From: Spirodela intermedia
Taxonomy: Eukaryota; Streptophyta; Magnoliopsida; Alismatales; Araceae
NCBI GenBank assembly: GCA_902729315.2
Contig: LR746271.1
Location: 191,001-255,000 of the forward strand
DNA: 64,000 nt
Direction of reading: 5' to 3'
Positions 23,632-35,018 of the stretch are shown here, in pieces. The position numbers and the translations under genes were made by a program. The notes beneath the pieces were generated by a model, which worked only from the letters and a program-made list of their open reading frames with translations, had not been told where the DNA came from and did not search any database. How positions within the stretch are numbered: position 1 is the first letter of the stretch; each line of letters opens with the position of its first letter.

Positions 23632-25033
23632 ATAGAATATAACGGTTCCTTTCGTACCAGACAGCTCCCTCACCTCTCCTCCCCTTTGGCGAAGGCCTAG
23701 TAGAGAAGATTGCGTGCTTGAGATAATATTAAATGTCATAAATCACCGTTTCGAGAAGTCGTATCCACTAATATATGTCTGATACAAAAATTACTATCGT
23801 ATGCAAGTTAGCGAGGTGCAAGGGTCAACGCGTTGAGTAAGAACACGATCGTACGCAAGGTAATTGTTACATAAGCAGGTCAACAACAAAAGGATAATTA
23901 CCAATGCATGCAGAAGAAAACCAAGAAAACAAAGAAAAAATGTTGCCTTGGTTTGAGAGCTCTGATTGAACCATATGATTTGATCAACATATTATCACGT
24001 AGTGGGTCAACCTATGTTGGTATTCTCTTGACTTTTTTCCATTTTCCTTTTTTTGGCAACATGGAAATTGCAAGAACGTAATTGAAATAGATTATCTTGT
24101 TTTGATCTAGCAGATTACCCTTTCAGCTCATCTTAGAGATCTTTCTTCCATTCCAACTTGTTCTAGCAACTCAAGAACGTAAGTTGGTATGGCCACATCA
24201 CTTTGACTAGCAGCGTATCTTTTGTTGAGAAGTGGGCATGGTGATACTCTTACCAAGAATCTTTCCCCTTGCCATTTTCCTATTTTTCTCATATTTTCTG
24301 AGCATCATATGATTGGAGCTTCTTATGTTATGGGTAGCATGTCTTCTAAGATGTTTTGAACGTATTTATTCATGGAGAAAATTGATTGACCCTCCCCCCC
24401 CCCCCTTCCCTCAAAGGTGGTGCCTGATGTTCACACTGACGATGACATTCAAATGTGAGTTTCTAGAACATCAACGGGTCCGTGACACCTTCAAAAGTCA
24501 AAGCCAATGAACATGCTGTCTGCCTCTCGACTAGTCAACTGAAGAGGGCTTACTACCGCCGACCAAAGTCAAAGCTAGTCGATGGACGAGATCAGTCATG
24601 GGTTTCATCGAACGGGAGAAAAATCATTAAGGAGAGGTCTCTGGAGGTGGCGGCTGATGGGGGTTTGAGCTTGGGCGGGAAATGAGAGTTATGTGCCCGC
24701 ACATGTTGGATCTTGTCATGGTTATTGTGCAAAATAGAGATGCACAAGAATGATTATGAATGCTTTAATTTTTTTAATATGGCATTTATTTGACACGTGG
24801 CATATAGTCGATTAACTCTGATTTTAATTATTCCGAAAATTACGTCTGTTATTTAGACTAGTTTCCATTTTTGGTTTTAAATCTATCTCGGTTGGGTCAC
24901 GTGCCCATAAATGCCCGTCCTTCCCTGAGCTCGGTTCCCAGCCTCCCTTTCTCAGCTCTCCATAACTCCGTCAACTTCCCTTCTCCCTCTTCTACACTCT
25001 CTCTCTCTCTCTCTCTCGTACGCTCGCTCTCTG

Positions 25034-25041
25034 TATAAATA
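25034..25041 (+). promoter_or_regulatory. Candidate TATA box of the OVATE gene
   Basis: TATAAATA lies 140 bases before the ATG at 25181. It is preceded by a CT run (about 24999-25018), and a second CT run lies directly before the start codon (about 25141-25160), a common arrangement in plant core promoters and leaders. Confidence 0.6.
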
Positions 25042-25180
25042 TAAGATAATTGACGAGAGGAATTCAGAGGAGAAAGCAACGGCCTTTTCCCAACCCGACG
25101 GGACAAACCCGGACGTTGCCCACCCCCCCCCCCCTCACTGCTCTCTCTCTCTCTCTCTCTAGATCTCCCTAAAAGTAGCC

Positions 25181-25708
25181 ATGTCGTCGTCGGGAGGGTG
25201 GAAGCCCCGATCACGCCACCCGGCGGTCGTCCACCTGGGCTGCGGCTGCCGAAGGAGAAAGCTCCCCTTCCTCTTCTCCTCTCCGCTGAGGAAGGTCAAA
25301 CCCTCCTCCTCAGCTGCCACCACGACCGCCGCCGCAACGGCCACCTCGCCATCTTCCTCGAAGAGTGTGCCCAGCGGAGCCGGCAGCGCCGGTAATGGCG
25401 CAGGCAGCGTGGCGGTGGTGGTGGAGTCGGCCGACCCTTACCATGACTTCCGGAGGTCGATGATCCAGATGATCGTGGAGAACGAGATCTACGAGCGGGA
25501 TGGCCAGGAAGAGCTCCTCCGCCGCTTCCTCTCCCTCAACTCCGCCAGCCAACACGACGTCATCTTCCGGGCCTTCGTCGGAATCTGCGACGGCGCCTTT
25601 TCCTCCTCCACGGCGGCGCCACCTCCCGTCGCCGCCTCCTCGTCCACTGTTGCCCCCGCCTGCTTCCGCGGCAGCTGCGGTGGAGGGTACGGTTTGGGGT
25701 TCCCTTAA
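25181..25708 (+). CDS. OVATE family protein (OFP)
   Basis: A single-exon gene of 175 residues. An N-terminal cysteine/arginine-rich segment (HLGCGCRRRKLPF) and a Ser/Ala-rich linker precede the OVATE domain at about residues 83-145. That domain starts VESADPYHDFRRSMIQMIVE and continues with EELLRRFLSLNSASQHDVIFRAFVGICDG. The DPY-DFR-SM-MI pattern and the LLxxFLxLN core are diagnostic. OFPs are plant-specific transcriptional repressors that bind KNOX and BELL homeodomain proteins and affect organ shape. The size and CGCRRRKLPF-like N-terminus resemble the small OFP6/7/8 group. The gene is GC-rich and intronless, as usual for the family, and ends with a glycine-rich tail. It lies convergent to UEV1. 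Confidence 0.95.
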   Translation: MSSSGGWKPRSRHPAVVHLGCGCRRRKLPFLFSSPLRKVKPSSSAATTTAAATATSPSSSKSVPSGAGSAGNGAGSVAVVVESADPYHDFRRSMIQMIVENEIYERDGQEELLRRFLSLNSASQHDVIFRAFVGICDGAFSSSTAAPPPVAASSSTVAPACFRGSCGGGYGLGFP

Positions 25709-26123
25709 GAATCGCTCTGCGCACTCCAACGTTAATCCGCACACGTGCGGGCTAACCACATGCACTGTAGCCTACGTCGTATTTCCTTCTCCTTTTGTTG
25801 CATCGCACGTGTGAAGTGGCCATCCGACTTGGACCGAGAGATATGGAACGTTGACTAGGATTCCGAGAAGGAGGTCTAAATTATCTCGAACCTTTTTTAT
25901 TATTGGCGAGCGATTTATGTGCGGGCGACACGTGTTAGGGGGGGTGAGGGGGTTGGATCATATCGATGGCTGTGCTATTTCATTTAATTAGACATAACTT
26001 TGCATACTTTATACAATGAAGCGTTAATCATTAAATTAGGGGTCCCAAAAATGACTCGATTAGATCTGGTTCTCCCTTCGATTCCTAGGATCTAAACTTG
26101 ACTCGTCATCAAGAAAAGCCCAT

Positions 26124-26164
<41 letters not shown>

Positions 26165-26261
26165 GGCTAGTCAAGCAAAGAGCCGGGCACCACTATTTGA
26201 GCTATTTCCTCCAATCCGCCGGGCTGTTCTTACTAGTATTGACAACCAGCATTGATATTTT

Positions 26262-26326
<65 letters not shown>

Positions 26327-26680
26327 ACCTGGTGAATCAACATCCGCGCTGCCAGCTCTCTCTCACCGTTCCAAGACGCCTAATTTGGTGAAAACCTCAA
26401 CCAGTTGACCATGCCAAAATAACACTAGATCAATGTCAAGGGGAAAGCTCGAGTGAGCCGCTTGCTAGGAATAACCATTAATAGTTCTGGGTGTCCTTCC
26501 AGACACCGTTCATAGCAATCACATGCCCCATCCGTCTTCAGAGCCAGAGAGATAGAGAGAGAAGATGCAATATATAGAGAGAGAAAGAGATAGAGATAGA
26601 GGAGAGGGAGAGAGGGGGGGGCAGACACCGTTGTCCCATACCCACGGGAGTAATCTGCTGAGTCTCTTTGGGCGGATGAG
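25709..26680. other. Convergent region between OVATE and UEV1 genes
   Basis: It contains the 3' untranslated regions of both genes and two GA tracts (26129-26161 and 26264-26319), plus a shorter GA-rich run near 26550-26620. No gene seen. Confidence 0.6.
26264..26319. repeat. (GA)n microsatellite
   Basis: A nearly pure GA tract of about 55 bases. A second GA tract of about 33 bases lies 100 bases to the left (26129-26161). Confidence 0.95.
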
Positions 26681-29600
26681 CTAGAAGTATGTGCCTTCTG
26701 GAGGCTGGACGAGCTTCCGGTTATGGGGCGCCGCCATCTCCCTTCTCAGCTGGGTCAGAATATCGGCCATCGTGTAGTCCCTCAGCCAGTTCGCCAGCAT
26801 CGCAAACTTCCTCGATTCCACCTGATCAGTTCGCAGGAAGCTCTTAAGAACACGGAAATAGTAATCTCGGCTGCAGCTGAGCTCGTCTGCCCAGAGATTT
26901 CTTCACCAAAACCAGTTAATTAATCACCACCGCCTCCACATCACATCCATCTCCTCTTCAAAATCCATCTCTTTTTTTTCTTTTTTTTTCTTTTTTTAAA
27001 GAGAGACAGATGGTTTGATTGATCTCAGATCATAGCAGAGACAAGATCATGAGCTATATATAGTGTAAGAATTTCAGCTGAAATGAGTGCGGTGGGAGAA
27101 GATGAATCCCAGGACATGATCAGACAACTTAGATCAAGACAAAAGTAATCTTTCATCAGTCTTTCTGGATGAGAGAAGCACACACACACACACACACACA
27201 AACACAGAGGGATTGAGCCATTTCATCCAATCTTTCCACTATTTTCATTGCTATTTGCGGTCGGATATTATATAGATACCGGGCAATCTAGTTACTGTCT
27301 CATACGCATCTCGTCTTCTGGGAGGAAAAGAGAAAAGAATTACAATTCCCTATGAACCAAAGTTCTAATTTAGCTTCCCTGCGGATTCTTACCATGAAAA
27401 GAAAAGAAAAGAAAAGAAAGCAGATCCCATGATATGAACCACGGAGATCACTGATGCCTCAAAATAAAATAAAATTATGTGTGGAATATGTATTCTTCAG
27501 ATTCATTGTCCATTCAAACGCAGGCAGCATTTTTAGGTATCAATAACTTCAATTTTGTTTTAAAAAGAAAAAAGGATTACGAGTACTCCAAAATCAATAC
27601 AGTTTTCAAAATAATACACGAACTTTTTCACCAGCAAACTGCGTCAGTAGGGATCAATAGAGATTTGCTTTCCAAAACCTCCAGTTTTGTCTTTTCACTT
27701 AACAACTGCATGTTAATCCTAAAAGTCAAGACCACGAGTGATTTGAAAGCGATAAATCAATGTAGCAGCATGCGTAGATAGATTTTCCACGAGAACTTGA
27801 CAAGAAATGCAAAGAGTTTGCCTTTCTAAATATATCCTTTCTTTATTCACTAAATATAAAGCATTAAAAACTTCGGGTTCATTTTTAAAGTTAGGACCAA
27901 GTGTGCTCCAAATCAATACAATAGGATGGGCAATTGGAATTTTCAAGAGAAGTAGTAAAAAGGGGAAGGAAATAAAAGAGATTAATGCGCCCGTTCTTTG
28001 GTTTCAAAGCATGCACGCATATTGCACAGTGCACTTTCTTTACTTCTCCTTTCATTTGAATGTGTCGCAGACTCCCAAAATACACAATCATCGGTTAATC
28101 TTTGATAAAATTCCATGATAGAATAATGAGGTCATCCAACTCAGAACCAATTGGATATGAATTCAATGGGTCCTCGTTTTATAATAAACAGTATAGGAAT
28201 CTTCTCGATAGTCTAAATATGTTGATTACCATTGAATGAAGAACATTGAAAGAAATGAACACAGGGCTGAAGAGTTACCACTCCAGTTTCATGGTTCACG
28301 CAAGTCATGTTGATCCGTGAGTGAAAACGAACACTTGGTGGCTTCTCAGGATAATCCTTATCGCAGAACAGTTTCAGTTGATAAATACGCCCCTCGTGGA
28401 CAGACTGCACCAGGTGCATGAAGCAGTCAAAACAAAATAGGTATTACTTCAACTGGGGAAGCTTCTAGTTCATATAAGACACCAAAAGCTAAATGATATT
28501 AGAATAGAAAGGAAACTGCTTCACGGTCACATCATTGTGATAAAGAAAATCGACTAAGATTTGGAACCAAAAGCGAAAAGAAAGAGCCAGAGGACTTGTC
28601 AAGCTTGTTTTGAAAACTTTGCTCTCGAATGAAAAAGTGAGGCAACATTAACGCAGGTGAAGCAGTAAAAGTGCTAATCTTAGATTCTCTCAAGTGCCTT
28701 GAGATCAATCAATATTTTTAGACGTACATTGTGAGGACCAATAATGGTGCCCGTCCAAGATCGCATGTAAATGTCATCTCCGTCATCCATTCCATAGCTC
28801 ACTGTACCATCTCCAATGCCTTTTTCGCCATGCTCTAGTTCCTCCAGCAATCTAAAGTTTCTTGGAACTATTAAGGAAAAAGATATGAACAGTAAGATAA
28901 CAAGACTTGTAAACTGCAGATATACAAATACAAGGACAACTCTTCAATACTAAGCAAAAAACAATAGTTAAACAAATGAATATGGGAAAAAAGACGGCCA
29001 CCCCCGTTTAGCCTCTAAAAAAAGGATAACAGATGATCTAAATTATTTAATTAAACAATTAAACAACATTCCGGTCAACTATTTTTTTCGAGCATAGCCA
29101 AATGAATAGTGAAGCCAAGAAAGAAAAGTGCATAATTTTAAAATTTTTGGAGGGTCTTATAGCTATGATGGTGGAAAAAAAGCCATATTTTTATCCAGTA
29201 CCAGACTATTTCTCTTTCCTTCTCCATTGATTCATTCACACCCTTTCCATCATCGGCAATGATACCAAATATGAGTCAAGGTATCGACCATTAGGTCTTC
29301 AATAACATGTACTTCGACACAAGGCATGCTCTAAGGAAGGAGAATTTCAAGAAACTTAGCTTACGTAGAAGTATTTAGAGTTAGTCTGCAGTTTTAATCT
29401 CTTTCAAAGGAAAAGACATGTCCATTGAGGACTAAATTTTTTTCGTGAGGATAGTCACACACGATTTTCATTAAACTCCATATGCCTAGAAGAGATCATC
29501 ATCGTCCTCATTTCATTATTTTTTTTAACTTTTGTTATTTGGATAAATGTTGATACATCTACAAGACAAGGAAGCACACCTCTCCATTGACTCAGTGGAA

Positions 29601-30378
29601 TGAAGCGTGACTGTTGTACACATGCAGAAAATCTAGAAATTAAAGATGAAAAACGATAAGCAAAAGCCTGTCTCAGTAGTCTCCTTTCGTCTTCACTTTT
29701 CTTGCTTTTCTACAAAAGCATAATGCAATTTTTCACTAATTTTAAGCGATGAACATCTACGAATTATACAGTAAAAGACGTTACATGAAAACAACTTTAC
29801 ACATATAACTTTGCTAATGAATCACATTCGTATAATCATAATGATCTGTAATAAATAATAATAAAGCAGTGGAATACATGTTCTAGGAAAAAATTCTTCG
29901 CAAAAATCATCCAATGAATCGAATCCGACCTGGTAGGAATTGGCACAGAAATATTTATGAGACGGAAATAGCTCAGCGCCTGGGTCCTCTGAGGCACTTA
30001 GTGGTGCCTCATAAACCTTTCAAGGAGCGATCTGGGATCTAAAGAAAGCATTTCAAATAACACAGAAAACCAATCGACGGATTATCCGCCCGTAAGACGT
30101 AGGAACCGGATACACGAGAAGAAATTTAGGCAGCCGACAGACCTCCAAAAAGGAAATCGATCCCCATGAGGTAAGCCCGCATAGGACAGCACAGGGCGAA
30201 AGATGAAGAGTGATTTCCATCATACTAAGCGCAAAACACGCGATCCACACGGACAGATACCAAATAAGACATAAATCACAAGCCAGCTTCAGATCATCTG
30301 GAGGCAAGAGGAAAGGTGGATGGGAGGGAGAATTAAAACAATACCAACGACAGAAGATCCCCCCGATCCAATCGTCAT
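26681..30378 (-). CDS. UEV1: Ubiquitin-conjugating enzyme E2 variant UEV1 / MMZ (MMS2-like)
   Basis: Four exons on the minus strand: 30345-30378, 28728-28867, 28279-28404 and 26681-26821, giving 146 residues. The start [20 protein letters not shown], the core [20 protein letters not shown] and TGTIIGPHN, and the C-terminus [14 protein letters not shown] match plant UEV1 closely. UEVs keep the E2 fold but lack the catalytic cysteine context. They pair with UBC13 (UBC35/36) to build K63-linked ubiquitin chains, acting in error-free DNA damage tolerance and iron or stress signalling. Introns 1 and 3 are each about 1.5 kb, large for this window. The 5' end faces the RRM/RS gene across a shared upstream region. 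Confidence 0.97.
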
Positions 30379-30587
30379 CCCTGCCGGATCTCGGTTAAGC
30401 TCTTCTGAAGAAGACGATGATCACCGAAGCGGAAGAGGATAGAGGAGAACAAAGGTGAGGGCTCCCCGAAGCCCCAGAGCGAGACTTGAACGGAATCCTC
30501 AACTTTGTCTTCAGGTGGACCGAGCCATGTTTCTAAAGGGAAGACTCTAGATTTCCATCGCTCACGCACATGGATCGTCAGATATCA

Positions 30588-30860
30588 ATCGGACGGTATG
30601 GATAAGGTACTCCTTCTTAAATCCTACGGCCAATGCTGAAGGATCATCGATCCAACGGCATCACTTTCTTTACCAAAGGCTATATATTCGACGGCTGAGG
30701 CGTCGTACTGGTATTCGCTCGATTGCCATCGGACGGTGCAGATAAAATCAACTCCAATGTTTAAGACCCTAGGAAAGTGACCGTTGGATTGAGATCTGAC
30801 GGCAAGTATTTCTCTCACCGGATTTCTCATCCATCTCGGGCTCCTCCAAATCGGACGGCT
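30588..30860. promoter_or_regulatory. Cluster of ATCNRACGGY-like elements in a divergent promoter
   Basis: Between UEV1 (-) and the RRM/RS gene (+) the core recurs at 30588 (ATCGGACGGT), 30621 (ATCCTACGGC), 30650 (ATCCAACGGC), 30686 (ATTCGACGGC), 30728 (ATCGGACGGT), 30781 (CCGTTGGATT, reverse orientation), 30794 (ATCTGACGGC) and 30850 (ATCGGACGGC). Eight occurrences in about 270 bases in a head-to-head spacer suggest a shared regulatory element or a relic repeat. The function is not known to me. Confidence 0.6.
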
Positions 30861-31046
30861 GCGATTGATGGATTCGACCGTTGCGGATCGCCTCCCCTTG
30901 TGTACAAGGACGCGTCTACCCCTTGTTGGGGGCAGAGTAGTGGAAACGTGAAGGCGGAGGGGACACCCGTGGGGTTGATGTGATCGGCGGTTCTTCTAGG
31001 GTTTCGATCGAAGAGGGTTTCGCCGATTCCTTCTGGTGTTGCTCTG

Positions 31047-32963
31047 GTAAGGCTCGTTGCTCTTTCCGACTTTCGTTTCTCTATCTGCTCGCCATCTGCC
31101 AGCCGCAGCGGTTAGGGCACTAGCGTAGGAATGCTTTCGTTTCGGATGCCACAGTTCTGTGTCGGTTTCCAATGACAGCGGCATGCTTTGAGTTAAATGG
31201 GTCGGTTGAACGGAAGAAAGAGCTCGCTCTGCTCTTTGAATGATCTCATTTTTGTTTCTTCCCTTGTGGCTTACGAAATTTGCAGCCCTTGGGAAAAGGG
31301 ATGCAGAGCCTCGGGGAGGGGGGTGGGGAGGGGGGAGAGACAGAGAGAGACAGAGAGAGGAAGGGAGTTGGCAACGGAGCTTTTAGTTTTTAGATTTTTC
31401 ATTTGGTGTATCTAGTCTAAAAATAATAAAGGTGGAGGAAATATGTGAAAAATGTGCTAGCGTTCATTTCAGGGCTGTTGGAAGTCCATGTTGTCAATGT
31501 GATTCTCTGACCCCTGGGTCCTTTGCTGGATTTAATTTGATGGTCATTTCTCGGACACACGAACTCTTGATGTTTGTTCTTTCGAAGTCGTGAAAGATCC
31601 TGTTCTTGACGATCATCTTTCTTTAAGTTCTGTCGTCTGGCTGGCCAGGCTGAGGTTTTATATATGTGCGATGCAAGATGGTGTATATAATGGTGGGGAT
31701 AGTTAGCGTGCATGTTCAGTACGATCTCATATTTAAATTGACCCATAGCGTTAAATGATATCCTTGTGGTCATCATGGGTCAATTTTCCGTTCGCATTTC
31801 TGGTACTGGATCTTGCTCCAATGTGGAAAGCTTCCCATTTGGGAGAATGTGAATGGGATTGCTGATTCGCTGGAGTCTGGGTCTTTAATGAGGTTTATTA
31901 TTGAACTCCGTGAGGTCGGAAGGTCGATGGGGAGCGAAGGGGATCGTTTGGAATGTGCGAACCACATGTTTAGGGAACCGTTTGGTCCCTGCCTGAGCTG
32001 TATTTGACTAGAAAATGCTCCATTGAATCCCCGAAAATTCAAATTTAGTTCTTCACTGCAGTGACTCCCATGTCATCAACAACCCCTCTCTTGTCTTTGT
32101 TCCGCTGCCCCAATCTCTGCCTTTATACATGTGTGGTGGACTGAAGGACCAACCGTATTGGCACCGCTGTTGGCTTGATATCTCTGTCAACATTTCGATA
32201 TTTAGGAAACTGTAGTCCTTTCCCTCTCCGCTGCACCACAACCAATATTGTGGTATGATGTTGGTAAAGTTTTTTTCACTGTTATATCTAAAAGAAAAAT
32301 AAAATAAAATAACGGATGCGGTAAACATTGGAATATTTGAATGGAGCCAGGCCGATACCTTTTAGAAGGGTTGCCTCTTGATTTTTGCGTTTATTGTTCT
32401 GCCTACTGCCATCATAACTTTCTCCTGTTACACTACAAGCTGTATCTTCTCTTTTTCTTTGTTTTTTGGTCAATTTGTCTTTTTTAGTGGAACTTTGACT
32501 TCAATTATTTAGCAAGAGATTGAATCTAGGTTATTTATTATTTTGTGTTTTGATTAAACCATGACTGAAAATTCTGTAAAAAAGACGAAGAGCATATGTG
32601 AATATCGTTTTTGATTGGCGTATTCGGTTTTTTATGCCTCTTATTTACTTTTTTTGCAGAGAGGCATATTGGAGTTGATTTTCCATTGATTCATATTTCA
32701 TTTTTTAGCTATTAAATGGGGATTTTTCTTGAAGTTCTTCTCCATGAAGCCCCCAGCAGCAATAATAAAATAAAGGATTTATGCGAAGTCTATCGTACAA
32801 GGCTTAAAATAATGATTGTACTGTTAAGTTGGCTTTATATGGTTGATACTCAAAAAATATTTGGGATGTTTTTCTTTCTGCTTGTATTTCTTATGTCGCA
32901 TCCTCACATGCACAGAGAAAACGTGTGTACTACTGACTTGAAATGTACTAATGTTGCTTGCAG
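31047..32963 (+). other. Proposed 5'-UTR intron of the RRM/RS gene
   Basis: A strong donor CTCTG|GTAAGG at 31046/31047 and an acceptor TTGCAG|ATG at 32963/32964 bracket an AT-rich stretch of 1.9 kb without recognisable coding exons. The leader exon would end at 31046. The start codon of the protein is the first triplet after the acceptor. Confidence 0.6.
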
Positions 32964-35018
32964 ATGTCGTTGTTTCTGGGAAATCTTTCCTCTCACATTC
33001 ATGAAGACGAGCTGGAAAGGGTATTTCGGCGATTTGGTTGGTGTGATGTACAGCTGAAAGATGGATATGGATTTGTGATATATGAAGTACCTGAAAATGC
33101 TGAGCGGGCTCTTAGATCCTTGAGAGGGAAACAGATATGTGGCGAGAACATTGCTATCGATTGGTCCAAAAAGCAACCGAGGCCATTCCAACGGTTCTCA
33201 AGGGGTAGGAGGCCCTACGAACCATACCATGGGAGGAATTTCCGCGAGGATGAAAACAGTGAGAGGATCAGGGATCCACAGTATCGTCGAAATCTTGTAA
33301 TGGATCGTGGGAGGCGTCCAATGTTTGGACAGAGAGCTCGTCGCTTTGATGAGACGGATTATAATCATGAAGATGTTGGCAATCATAGAGAAGAAAAAGC
33401 TTTAGACGCTAAAGGGAAGAGCTTAAACGAAGGCGACGCCGTTGAACCTGACACGGCAGAGAATGACCGGTGGGGGGAGCCTTCCAATGGCTCACTGGAA
33501 AGGAATGGTGCGGATCGTGAAGCTGATTTCGAACGTTACGAGCCTTCGCATGGTGTTGAGAAGAGAGATGATATCGAAAATCGTCAAATTCCTGGGTCAG
33601 ATGGTTCCTCTTTGAAAAATTCACCTGACAAAGCCCAGAGAGAGCACTCAGGTGATAAACAGCTGGATAACCTGAAACAGCAACCGATATGCTATATATG
33701 TGGAATAGTGGGTCACAAGATGCGCAACTGCCCTCGTGGCGACAGATCAAGGCGAGACAGATTTGGTAGATTTGGGAGGAGGGACGATGACGCAAGTTTT
33801 CCTGCTAGAGGTGAAAGGGGGTTGAGTAGAAATGGACCCGACTCCCGGGGGCGGTTCAGTGCTGGTAGAGACACCTTGCTATCAAGGCCTCACTCTGGTG
33901 ACGCAAAGGGATCTCAATCAGAGAAGCTGAGAAGGCTGGAAAGGATGAGGGAGAGCTCCCCAGAGAGTTCAGAAGATCATCTCCCTAGAGTTAGAAAAGA
34001 ATCTAGAGGGAGGAAAAGAGGTAGGCATGAAAGTGGGGGCTCCAACAAAAAACGAAAGAAAAGAAGCAAAAGAAGGTCGCAGTCATCCTCTCCACACTCT
34101 GATTCTGCTGCAGGTAGCTCCAGGTCCCGCTCACGATCCTCTAGATCCGCCTCTGGCGTCAGCTCCCATTCGCGTTCAAGGTCTGTGTCTTCTAGGTTAC
34201 ACTCCGAGTCGTCGAGCTCAAAGTCCGTATCATCCTACTCCAAATCAAGAAACTCCGGGTCAAAATCAAAGGCCAGGTCAAGGACCAGATCATTATCCAT
34301 TACACTAGATAATAACTTGCCATCTTTTCCAAAGGATGCAGCTGCAGCTGCAGATGCCATCGACGCATCTGCCATGGACGAACTGCTCCATGTCTCGGGT
34401 CCTGAATCCAAACAACAGTTTGGCGACCATTTAGTAGGTTCAGAGCTGAAAGGGACAGGGCCGAACGGTGCATCTGAAGATGAAAACGTGCTCACTTATC
34501 CCAAGATGGATGCTGCCGCCTTGGAAGAACAGCATCCTGGAGATGCTTCCGAGGATGGGAACTTGTTCGATTTCAGTATGGAAGAGAAGGAGAGAGATTT
34601 GTGCATGGATCTGCTAGACAAGGTCTCATATTCTTCAGAAAAGTCCCTGGAGAACCTTGGAGAAGAGGACAAGGCAGAGGAAGCTCAGTCCCACAAGCTG
34701 GACCTGGAGATCCATGGTGGGTACCCCGACAGCAGATCTTCGAATATGTCGTTCCAGGAGATGTGCACCGTTCTCAGGCACTATGGGCTGGCGGCTCCGG
34801 ATGAGAGTAGTGACCCAGGCTCGAGATCAGTTGGCGCCTACTTCGGATCCGCCCGCTTGTGGCCGTGGGAGATGGTTTATTACCGTCGGCTGAAGAAAGG
34901 TCCCATCACCACAGAGAACTACGCCAGGCGTCTCGCGCAGAACAAGAAATTCGGCATCGTAGATAAATTCATCAGAAGCAGCAGTGGCTGGGGAGATAGC
35001 GAACAGGACGACATTTGA
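32964..35018 (+). CDS. RRM, CCHC zinc-knuckle and RS-rich protein (SR-like splicing factor)
   Basis: One large exon, 684 residues. The RRM spans about residues 1-70, with RNP2 LFLGNL (3-8) and RNP1 DGYGFVIY (33-40). A retroviral-type zinc knuckle CYICGIVGHKMRNC has its ligands at C243, C246, H251 and C256. A basic region (RGRKRGRH, KKRKKRSKRR) and an RS-rich stretch follow at about 350-440. After an acidic middle the C-terminus (about 600-684) has a separate aromatic, conserved-looking block: MSFQEMCTVLRHYGL, ARLWPWEMVYYRRLKKG, YARRLAQNKKFGIVDKFI. The layout RRM-knuckle-RS resembles plant RSZ and RS2Z splicing factors, but the order, spacing and extra C-terminal block differ, so I call it SR-like. 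Expected role: nuclear pre-mRNA processing. The start ATG immediately follows a good splice acceptor, implying an untranslated first exon. Confidence 0.9.
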   Translation: MSLFLGNLSSHIHEDELERVFRRFGWCDVQLKDGYGFVIYEVPENAERALRSLRGKQICGENIAIDWSKKQPRPFQRFSRGRRPYEPYHGRNFREDENSERIRDPQYRRNLVMDRGRRPMFGQRARRFDETDYNHEDVGNHREEKALDAKGKSLNEGDAVEPDTAENDRWGEPSNGSLERNGADREADFERYEPSHGVEKRDDIENRQIPGSDGSSLKNSPDKAQREHSGDKQLDNLKQQPICYICGIVGHKMRNCPRGDRSRRDRFGRFGRRDDDASFPARGERGLSRNGPDSRGRFSAGRDTLLSRPHSGDAKGSQSEKLRRLERMRESSPESSEDHLPRVRKESRGRKRGRHESGGSNKKRKKRSKRRSQSSSPHSDSAAGSSRSRSRSSRSASGVSSHSRSRSVSSRLHSESSSSKSVSSYSKSRNSGSKSKARSRTRSLSITLDNNLPSFPKDAAAAADAIDASAMDELLHVSGPESKQQFGDHLVGSELKGTGPNGASEDENVLTYPKMDAAALEEQHPGDASEDGNLFDFSMEEKERDLCMDLLDKVSYSSEKSLENLGEEDKAEEAQSHKLDLEIHGGYPDSRSSNMSFQEMCTVLRHYGLAAPDESSDPGSRSVGAYFGSARLWPWEMVYYRRLKKGPITTENYARRLAQNKKFGIVDKFIRSSSGWGDSEQDDI

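Larger units (their letters stand above)
22004..25180. other. Divergent intergenic region between HVA22-like and OVATE genes
   Basis: About 3.2 kb. On the left is the HVA22-like 5' untranslated region with an AAG run (about 22018-22042) and GA tracts at 22216-22235 and 22438-22459. An AT-rich segment at 22740-23080 follows. ATCGGACGGCTGAC occurs at 23217-23230, a CT tract at 23584-23628, and a C run near 24391-24404. TTGAC/GTCAA cores recur through 23800-24600. Moderate open frames at 23073-23510 and 24313-24685 match nothing known. Confidence 0.5.

Noticed and set aside
31773-32042. An 89-residue minus-strand frame in the proposed 5'-UTR intron of the RRM/RS gene
   Set aside because: No recognisable domain; it lies inside an intron with strong flanking splice sites.
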